Assembly (NCBI GenBank): GCA_037447655.1
Contig: JBBHKE010001294.1
Span: forward strand, 46,283-110,282
DNA: 64,000 bases
Source of the DNA: Zygnema cylindricum
Lineage: Eukaryota > Streptophyta > Zygnematophyceae > Zygnematales > Zygnemataceae
Direction of reading: 5' to 3'
Shown: in pieces, positions 56,300 to 64,000 of the stretch
Numbering within the stretch: the first letter of the stretch is position 1
How the letters are laid out: each line of letters opens with the position of its first letter
Program-made: the position numbers and the translations under genes
The notes under the pieces: model-generated
The model's database searches: none
Told to the model about the DNA's origin: nothing
What the model saw: only the letters and a program-made list of their open reading frames with translations

Positions 56300-58572
56300 T
56301 TTCGTTTAAAAGGTACTTATTCGGTTGATATCTTTCGTTTACTGTTTTTTACCTCTAATTATTTCCATATCGGCATTGTATACTTTGCTCATGGCTTTAC
56401 GCTTAGTTTTTATGTGAGGCGAACGGTTTTGTTTGATTTCGGGCCCGTGACGCCATCTTACGCAGAGCACAGTAAGTATAGTCTTAGGTTTATTTGTGGT
56501 AGTGTGCAATGTTATTTGTTGCAATTCAAAAAACTATCACAATACAATGTGAGAATCAATGTTATTAGTGTTATTATTATAAGTCTACCAGTTTGATGAT
56601 AGAGTGTTTTCACTAGAGCGGCGAAAGAGCAGTTACCTCGATATTTAGTTAATTTAGATATAAATCCTTGATAGGAAAGAGTTTGAAGAACTCAATGTTC
56701 AACACACAGAAAGGGCATAAAAGCGGAAGCACTCAGATTAAGCAATATTGCATCTGATTGAAGTGACATTGAAAGACATTTTGGGAAAAAGTAAATACAC
56801 ATTAAAAAACCGGAATTATGATGTTCGACATTTCTCACGTCATGTTTTTTGTTCCTAAATTTCCTTTTTGAAATTTCATGCATGTAAAATTTGAATCAAT
56901 CACGCGACAGATAGGTGTAGACGTGGGACAAACATACACAAAAAAGAGTGTATTTTTGTGTGAATCACAGAAGTAAATTAGAATTCTGAGAAGCAATAGA
57001 CAGACATATGAGGAACAGTCCGTTTAAGCAACTTTAGAAATCAGCTAATAGTCAAGACAAAAGATCCGGACTCTATCTAATAAAGTTGGATTCTCCTCCT
57101 AAAGTCTAAACGACTATCTCTATGAATGCACAAAAGTTTTATGTGTATGGTTTCATCAATGTCGGTGTGAGATATCTTCCTCTCTTTCCTTCTCGCTATT
57201 TATGCCATGGTGTGTCAAGTTAAGAGTGAAGTGCCCATGATGCGTGGTCGAATGTGACAATGCCACTTGTGCTTTTTCTGCCACAGTTTGCCGCACGCCA
57301 ATTTCAGTGTATGCCCGAACATCCCGTTGTTCGTAGAAACGTCACTTAATTTCGTACGTCATGATTCATCACCTCGTGTAAGTGGATCGGCACGGTTCAT
57401 CGATGTTAATGTATCGCCCGGGATCCCATAAAATCCACATTATGTTATGCCATTGATACTCCAACATCTCGGTAACATGAGAAGTACAAAAGTACCTTAC
57501 ACCTGCTATTCTAATGAAAAGGTATAATAGATGTTCTTTAAAGTAAAAGTAAAAAAAGGGATAAAGAATTGTAAACTGGTAAAAGAAAAAAACTTGGAAC
57601 CATAATGAATCTAGCATGATGACATTAAATAAAATAAAAAACTTCAAAAATTACGCTCAAAGAAACATGATAAGCCTACCCTATAAATGTTGCAATTTTT
57701 TATCATTCCAAACACTTGCAGAAAACGCTCTAATGAAAAGATCAATTTTATAAATCCTTTCATATTATTCCATCAACAATCGACATTGAAAGAATTATTA
57801 TTCACTGCAAAACTTGTCTTGGAATTGGTTTGCAACACATGTAAGGAAAGGAATGTTTGCGATTTATTACTCTGTTGATTGTACGATAACTGCAAAAATC
57901 AATTTAAATTTGCAAAATCTATGTTAGAATTGCAGAGTTTAATCTCGAAATGCGAAATTTAGCGAGAATCGCAATTAACACAAAGAAAGATGAAAGTTAA
58001 AATTGAAAATTCCAGTTCAAAATAGCAAAATTGTAGTTATAATTGGAAATTTCAATTCAAAATTGTAAAAATCCAGATATAAAGGCCAGATAGAATCCCA
58101 AAATTCACTCAAGCTATAACATATTCAAAAATTAAAATAATAATAGACCAATTCCAAAATTGAAATTCAATCTAGAATCGCAAAAAACTATTTAAGAGTT
58201 GAACAGTTCGAAATCAAAGTTGCTCATTCAATTTTAAATTTGCGAAAAACTAGAATTTTAAAATTCTATTTGATTCGAAAAAAAAAAATTGCCAAATTTG
58301 ATTTAGAATTGCAAATTTTGAAACAGGTTTACAATTCAATTTTGAATAGGTGGAAATTTTAATCGGAAATTATAAGCACAAACAAAAAGAGAAATCGGTG
58401 GCAGGAGTAATAACATTTTTCATTCCTTTTCTTTTAAAAATTAAATGGTGATTAATATAGTCAACTTATGATATATTTTTTTTTTCAGGAACAGATAATA
58501 ACATACACCCAATAAAAAATTTAGAAATGAAGATATTCCCAACCCGTAATAATTTGACTTTACGTTCTAGTA
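56300..58572. repeat. Downstream part of PAN-family locus P2 (partner 45250-47221)
   Basis: Direct, diverged duplicate of the P1 downstream region, including the AT-rich AATTGCAAAATT-like stretch (57890-58380). Where the two copies agree there is no open frame kept in both, so it is more likely 3' flank or intron than coding. Confidence 0.6.
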
Positions 58573-59690
58573 TTACAATGGTCTACAAAGTTCGAATTTC
58601 TCACCAACTTCATCGCAGGGTTTTGATAAGGCATCTGTTTGATTTTTTTTTCTGAAGTAAACGAAAAGAAATAAGCCTCCACCAATAAGCAACAACGCGA
58701 CAACTCCTCCGACTGCCCCTCCGATTATTGCAATGGTGTTTCCAGATCCTGTGGTTTAAAACGGAAATAAAGAAGAAAATAGGGTATGTTTATCGATTTT
58801 TGAGGAGTGTTTAGGGCTTCTAATTTGTTATAGGGTTTTCCACTGACATTGGACTTCTTCCAGGGCTGAGAACCATTACGAGACATTCCTCGTTGACTCT
58901 TTGTGATTTGAAATTCATAAAAAGCACAAAAGAATGATGGTCATTTTAAAACACACAAAATAAAAAGTTCCAAAGATGTGTATGTGACTTTTACAAAATT
59001 TGAAATTTTGTTTCAATTACAAATACAGTAACACGTTAACCTCGTGTCTAAAGGTTGTTTGTACGGTAAAAAAATAATAAAAAAACGAAATTCTTTCTAT
59101 GTTTTGAAAAAAAAGATGTGAACAAAGGCGAGGACCATGGGATGGTGAGGAGAGAGATGGCATTTGAGAAAGTCTTAAAGAACAAAAGGAGTGAAGAGGG
59201 AGAAGGGAGAAAGGAGGAGAGAGTAGGGGTAGTAATAGTAGTAGGAGGAGGAGGAAGATGTAGTATTTATCATCGTTTTTCATGTTTTGCAAGATGGCCA
59301 ATTAATAATCAATCAAAAGTAAAAATATAAGACCAAAGTTAAATATAAAAACGCAAAAGAATGAATGTAGGGAGGTCCATGTACGAAAAAGCACACCTCC
59401 ATGGGTGAGAGGACTTGGGGGAGGGGGGGAACTTGGGGGAAAGGAAGAACTTGGGTCAGGAGGAGGACTCAGGGAAGGGGGAGGACTTGGAGGAGGGGGA
59501 GAACTTGGGGGAGGGGGAGGACTTGGAGGAGGGGGAGAACTTGGGGGAGGGGGAGGACTTGGAGGAGGGGGAGAACTTGGGGGAGGGGGGGGACTTAGGG
59601 GAGGGGAAGGCGGTGGCGATGATGGATCTGTCACCACATGCACAAAACAAGTTTTAAAATAATGAAAACTGAGAAAACAAAATGGCAAGA
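58573..59690 (-). CDS. PAN-family membrane protein P2, two candidate exons
   Basis: Candidate upstream exon on the minus strand within 59688-59302: DPSSPPPSPPLSPPPPPSSP and repeats of SPPPPSPPPPPS, an extensin- or pherophorin-like linker, then SPLTHGGVLFRTW. Downstream exon 58750-58573: acceptor TTAAACCACAG|GATCTGG, then SGNTIAIIGGAVGGVVALLL (membrane span), FLFVYFRKKNQTDALSKP and a stop. The span and basic tail match P1 closely. No Cys module was found between the two pieces, and their joining is inferred. Pro-rich linkers of this kind are common in green-algal wall and surface proteins. It may be a fragment. Confidence 0.4.
59400..59640 (-). repeat. Pro-rich coding minisatellite of P2
   Basis: Plus-strand units of GGAGGACTTGG and GGGGGAGAACTTGG alternate with a period near 30 bases, six to seven times. 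On the minus strand they encode SPPPPSPPPPPS units. A Leu/Gly-rich plus-strand frame across it is a shadow. Confidence 0.8.
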
Positions 59691-59761
59691 CACCACATGT
59701 TGGAAAATCGTTATTATTGTCAATTAGTTGTGATTGTAAAGATAAATAGTTCTACTAACTT

Positions 59762-59915
59762 TATTATGAGTTAAGGACCTAACACCAACAAAACATTAAC
59801 GTTAATTTACATATGTAATAGTAATTTGCATACACATTCCCATAGGTTCGCGCGATGTTGATTAGGAATCAAACTTGTGTTTGTTTCCCAATGTCGATGC
59901 CACTCACTTTTTGTT
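59762..59915 (-). repeat. Dispersed repeat S, copy 8 (fragment)
   Basis: Reverse orientation: AAGGACCTAACACCAACAAA at 59774, TTCGCGCGATGTTGATTAGG near 59848, then ATGTCGATGCCACTCAC, as in copy 2 at 25840. Confidence 0.45.
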
Positions 59916-60413
59916 GACGCCGTTATCTTACACTTTTCCTCTGCTTTTTGTTATCAAACACTTTTTTTGTGTCCAAAATAATCGTACAGTTTTATTAAGG
60001 ACATTACACTATTTCACGACCTTTGGAGCCATGGTAATTGACACTAATTTAACCGCACGTATATTACATTAAAGTAAAAGTGTTATTATTATTGTATTAT
60101 AGTTTCAAGTGTCGTAATTTAAGGGGACCGATATAGTGTTATTAACACTAATAGCAGTGTAAGGTGTACTCTATACAAGATATACTATGGTACAGCTGGC
60201 TGATGTACTTTGTCGCTCTTAATGCGTGACATGGGCAATAAAGTAGGCATCAATACTTTATGTCAATATTGTAGCGTAATATATAATTTTATCTGTCGTG
60301 TAGCCGTAGCCATTTGCCTAAAAACCTATGTGTACTTTTATTGACCTATCGATAATTGACATATTGGTAAAATATGTTACGGAATTATCGCGATGGATAC
60401 ATTACCGACAACG
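59916..60413. other. No recognised gene
   Basis: Short AT-rich text with TTAACACTAATA strings, probably older MITE debris. No gene. Confidence 0.4.
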
Positions 60414-60615
60414 ACACCGCCCATCGTTGTTAGTGTTAATAACACTCATTCGGTCGCAACTTTTTTTGGCCAAAAATCACAAAATAGAGTTAACAACATT
60501 ATTTAAGGAAGTGGACCAATATCTGCCACATCACCTTGCACTAAATTGGTATTATTAATTCTAATTTCGCATTTACACTAAATTTTTTTTAACACTAATA
60601 ACGATGGGCGGTGTA
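60414..60615. mobile_element. CACCGC-type MITE, best preserved copy
   Basis: ACACCGCCCATCGTTGTTAG and CTAATAACGATGGGCGGTGT are near-perfect inverted ends of about 26 bases (one mismatch). 202 bases, no coding capacity. Confidence 0.8.
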
Positions 60616-60929
60616 TCGTCGATAACTTCGTACTCTCGTACGGAATGGATTGTGAAATTTTTTCTAAAAATCCCCATTCCCCAGTCACGATATCTTCTTA
60701 CTCATTTTGTACTTTATTTCCTTACCATAATTAATTCCCATTTGTACGGACCCTTCCCTCAACACTAAATTTTACTGTTGGCTGATGTACTTTGTCCCTT
60801 GTAAAGCGCGACATTGGCTTCAAAATAGGTCTAAATAGTAAATACTGTCAATCAATACCGTACATAATACATAAAACGGTACGGATGGCTGACGTACTTT
60901 GTCTTATGTAGAATGTGATGCCGTCTCTA

Positions 60930-61640
60930 ACGGCGGGATTACCGAGCGACGAGTAAATGTAGCATGCAGAAACAGGATAGTAGGCGTATCCTACGCACGT
61001 GCAATCATTGGTGCAGTTTAACGGACACTCTTCAGCGGTAATATTATATCCGACATAACCACCACCTTATCCTGTATCCGAGACGGCTTCATAGGTATTA
61101 AGGAGACCAGCACAGGTTGCAGCTTCTGAGGGCGGGAGGGAAGGGAGGGAAGGGAGGGAAGGGAGGGAAGGGAGGGAGGGGGAGGAGAAGGGGGACGGTA
61201 GGGAAGGGGAGGGGGGAGGGGAGGGGGGAAGGGAAGGGGGGGGAGAAGGGGGACGGTAGGGGAGGGAGAGGGGGGGGGGGCAGTGTGGGGTCGGGGAGGG
61301 ACGGAGAGAGGGAAGAGGGGGGTGGGATAGGGAGAGAGAGGGTGGAACATGGAGGCGGAGGTGGAAGGTGATTGAGAGCGGGAGAGATGGAAGGGAGAGA
61401 GGAGGGAGGGGGGAGGGGAAAAAAGATAAGGGGGAAAGGCCGGAGAGGCAGGATAGAGGGGAAAGGTAGAGAAAGGTGATGGGAGAAAGAGAGGGGAAAA
61501 ATATTCGGAGAGAATAAAGGCAGGGAAAGTTAGGGCGGGTAGAGAGAGGGCAGGGAGGGAAGACAGCACAGAAAACAACAGAGAAACAAGAAAAAAAGGT
61601 TAGTAAGAAAAATAATCAGGCTTGGAAGTTATGGAAAATG
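60930..61640 (-). pseudogene. PAN-family protein P3 (Pro-rich plus PAN module, one stop)
   Basis: The minus strand begins with the same hydrophobic start as P1 (LIIFLTNLFF near 61620), runs through a Pro/Ser/Leu-rich stretch (61560-61135), then the Cys module SEAATCAGLLNTYEAVSDTG, an in-frame TAA, VGYNITAEECPLNCTNDCTC, VGYAYYPVSACYIYSS and AVRDGITFYIR. The second half, missing in P1, looks like the end of a PAN/Apple domain (C..C..DC.C..Y.Y....CY.Y, closing FY+K/R). The downstream membrane exon was not found before 60.9 kb. The stop and the missing span mark a pseudogene. Confidence 0.6.
61130..61560 (+). repeat. Polypurine stretch within P3
   Basis: GGGAGGGAA units repeated at 61133-61180, then longer G/A-rich text with G-runs up to ten (61269-61280). 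It encodes the Pro-rich part on the minus strand and may fold into G-quadruplexes on the plus strand. Confidence 0.75.
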
Positions 61641-61689
61641 GAGGATATGTAATGACAGTCGGACTTTAAAAAACCAAAAGAAAAAAATT

Positions 61690-61965
61690 GAAACAACCCC
61701 TCTTCCCCCAATAATAATAGGTATCCCCCCCCCCTTTTGATTACCTTCTCTAAGCCCTCACTGCCCCTTTGCCATTTCCTCAAAAAACTGTTTTCTCTCC
61801 TTTTACCTCCCTATTATTTACCTCCTTTACCCCCTTACCACCACTCCCCTCTCCCCCCTAACCCTCAGCCTCTCCCTCCGACTCCCCTTCCTCCTTCCTC
61901 TCCACCACTACCTCTCCCTCCCACCCTCCCTTCGCCTCCCCCCTTCCCTAAACCTATCCATTTCT
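61690..61965. repeat. PAN-family flank, pyrimidine-rich (partner 53987-54265)
   Basis: Same text as beyond the copia-2 insertion, here uninterrupted: AAATTGAAACAACCCC shows the copia-2 target site before insertion. Confidence 0.7.
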
Positions 61966-62574
61966 ACTGATGTATATCTTCCAGGTTTCCCCCATAATCG
62001 ACAAATTCTCTTTCCCCCCCTTACCACTCATTCTGAGTCCTCCTAGCAGCGTGACGACAAAGAGGATCATAAATGCGCCACTCCCTATATTCCCTAATTC
62101 ACACGTGCGGAATCGGCCTGCCATTGGCTGACGCTTTCTTAGGGCCTTGGCCCAAGGCCTCTCTCTCTTCTTTCTCCGAACGTTGGCGGGTGAAGAGGGA
62201 GGGCGGAGAGAAGAAGGGAAGGGTGACGAGGAGATATATTTACAGGCAAAGGTGGATAAGAGGATGTAAATTCGTAGAGGAGGGATAGAGGGCGGAGGAG
62301 GAATGAAGGAGACGGTAGGAGTGCCATAGAGAGAAATAGGGAGGGAGAGGATGTCAACGTATGGAGAGAGAACCGCGGAAAACCGCGAAATGCCGCGAAA
62401 AACCGCGTGAAACCGCGTGTAATTTTTTGCCCAGAAAATCCCACATCCAATAATTCATGAGTATGTCTTTTCGCGGCAATTCAGAGAAAATCTTGACCGT
62501 TCGAAATATGTACGGATAGACGGAGGATGACTTCTTTCACTGTCAGAATGGGTCTTTTTCTTCTCATTCGTTAG
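61966..62574. other. No recognised gene; purine stretch and AACCGCG repeats
   Basis: 62175-62360 is purine-rich. 62369-62422 carries AAACCGCG or a near form five to six times. GGCCTTGGCCCAAGGCC at 62143-62159 is a perfect palindrome. Frames on both strands are unconvincing. Confidence 0.4.
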
Positions 62575-62690
62575 GCCTCTATTCCATTTACTCGGTCCTA
62601 GTAAATGTACGGATGCTTCTTGACAGTAAACAACCTCGCCCATGCGTTGGCTCATTTTGGTTGGTACCACGTAGGTTACGATTCACATTT
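62575..62690. mobile_element. Fragment of the Harbinger-like MITE
   Basis: CTATTCCATTTACTCGGTCC, GTAAATGTACGGA and CATTTTGGTTGGTACCACGT align with 54553-54675. The right half, with the foldback, is missing. Confidence 0.6.
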
Positions 62691-62705
62691 TTAAAATAAA
62701 AAAAG

Positions 62706-63690
62706 GGAATTGCTAATCGCAGAGACGATTTTTGCTGCGCGCAGGTAGTTGTCAGAAATTATAAATTTAAAGTACAATTTTTGTACAAGCTACGTACCTT
62801 TAAGTTCAGATTTGACGGTCAACCCGTCGAACAAATTTGACTGGCGAAATATTGTAACGGCGGCTAAAAAGTGCCGCGCTTGCGAACGTCGACGGTCATA
62901 AAAAATAACAATTCACACGGCCGGTGCAGGTTTACTGTAACAAAACTGCGGCAGCCACATGTAAATAAAATGGCTGCGCGCAGGTACACCGCGCATCGTT
63001 ATTAGTGTCAATGACACTAATTTGGGTTCTTAAAATTTTGATTTTTTTCCTCAAATAGGATAATGATTTTAATTTTTCCTTGACGTTAATTAAGGTACCG
63101 TACAAAACAGCGTAAAGGACGAATTACAATAATATCTAAATAGTGTGGTGTACGGTCGATGTCAGACCGTACACAAATGTACCTTTTCAAGTGAAAATTT
63201 TATAAAAAATGAGTTAAATCAGACGCGCACGCATAGGATCGTGCGCTAAAAAAACGGGATTGTTCTGACACGTAAATTAGTCTTACATGTACAGATATTT
63301 AAATTTCACGACGGCGAACGATTTTTAATATTTTGTACGGATACATATATTAATGTATATAATTGTGCAACGAATATTCCATTTTTGCTATTCCCAAATT
63401 AGCATAAACGCCGAAATTAAAATACACCTTTTTAAAAAAAAAAAAAAATCTTAATTAGCGTCAATGACGGTATATTTACTTCCACACTATTTAAACTTTG
63501 ACACTAATAACGATGCCGGTGTAGTTTCTCACGTCACGTGAGTTCCACTGTGAGAGCACACACCGACATTTTGACTTAGCCGCAAAAATGGAATCTAATC
63601 GCGAACCGTTACACTGAACTTGGACACAAATTAAAGGACAACGTACAACATGCATAAACTCGCACGAAACGAAATAAACTTCGTAAAATA
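62706..63690 (+). repeat. Dispersed repeat W, copy 2, split by a CACCGC MITE
   Basis: Starts GGGAATTGCTAATCGCAG and runs to the MITE at 62985. It resumes at 63524 with CTCACGTCACGTGAG, CACTGTGAGAGCAC and GTTACACTGAACTTGGACAC, as in copy 1 on the other strand. No coding capacity seen. Confidence 0.65.
62985..63523. mobile_element. CACCGC-type MITE, long form with nested insert
   Basis: TACACCGCGCATCGTTATTA and CTAATAACGATGCCGGTGTA are the ends, with TA on both sides as target. At 539 bases it is longer than the 200-base form because a second MITE-like unit, recognisable by AATAGTGTGGTGTACGG at 63150, lies inside. Confidence 0.7.
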
Positions 63691-64000
63691 AAAAAGCGTA
63701 CCCGCGTATAAATATCGATGAGCAACAACCATGTTTCGACTATGTGAACGTACTAATGTGTGAGCGTTGTCGTGACTGATAGTGGCTCTAACATGTGTGC
63801 GACTGAAGGTCTACCGAGTATGTTTACTTGAATACCTTGCCCGACTAAAAAATTGCAACAATTTTGACAACGATCTTGAATAAGAGCGGAACTTCCAAAA
63901 AAGGCAAATATGATATGCAAGTTCCTGATTTTTTTGATCTAATTGACGCGTGTAAATCATTGGTCACGCTTTTCAAACAGAGTAATTTACAAAATATTTT
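63691..64000. other. Window end, no recognised gene
   Basis: No credible frame or repeat end. Confidence 0.35.

Noticed and set aside
59401-59662. Gly/Arg/Leu repeat frames on the plus strand
   Set aside because: Shadow of the Pro-rich minus-strand repeat of P2.
61117-61371. Gly/Lys-rich plus-strand frame
   Set aside because: Shadow of the purine-rich, Pro-coding stretch of P3.

Overview
This is nuclear DNA of a large, repeat-dominated eukaryotic genome of the green lineage. No operons, ribosome binding sites or other bacterial features are seen. Three things point to a plant or streptophyte alga: (i) a two-exon gene for a DUF3339-type small membrane protein, a family I know from streptophytes; (ii) Ty1/copia elements with the usual initiator-Met tRNA primer site; (iii) a decayed fragment of a plastid-type RNA polymerase gene (rpoC1). 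Pro-rich, cysteine-containing surface proteins are also common in green algae. A charophyte-like alga is a reasonable guess, but the sequence does not fix the species.

Layout. 0.27-11.5 kb: a long repeat ('repeat A') with two very long polypurine tracts, interrupted by a decayed copia element (3391-9264), ending in an intact-looking two-exon DUF3339 gene on the minus strand (10379-11140). 11.5-14.1 kb: miniature elements, a tRNA-like SINE head and dispersed repeats. 14.1-24.5 kb: a second full copy of repeat A, split by a 5.4-kb insertion (about 16046-21437) and a solo-LTR-like unit (21638-22593), ending in a second DUF3339 gene (23594-24172). 24.5-35.5 kb: more miniature elements, a second solo-LTR-like unit (27804-28890), and two broken DUF3339 loci (28891-29426 and 34910-35464) that keep promoter and first exon only. 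35.5-44.7 kb: a stretch bounded by a 36-bp inverted repeat, holding three fragments of a reverse-transcriptase C-terminal module, possible exons of an unrecognised gene and the rpoC1 fragment. 44.7-63 kb: three related copies of a secreted/membrane protein with Pro-rich stretch, PAN/Apple-like cysteine module and membrane span (around 47.2, 58.6-59.7 and 61 kb), a second copia element (47904-53986) with near-perfect target-site duplication, a Harbinger-like MITE with an 88-bp foldback (54548-55235), and a dispersed repeat present in two inverted copies.

The only genes that still look able to make a protein are the two DUF3339 copies, possibly the PAN-family locus at 47.2 kb, and possibly the unrecognised exons at 41-42.7 kb. 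Everything else is mobile-element debris. The interest lies in how repeats carry, duplicate and break the DUF3339 and PAN-type genes, and in nested insertions whose empty sites can be read from sister copies in the same window.
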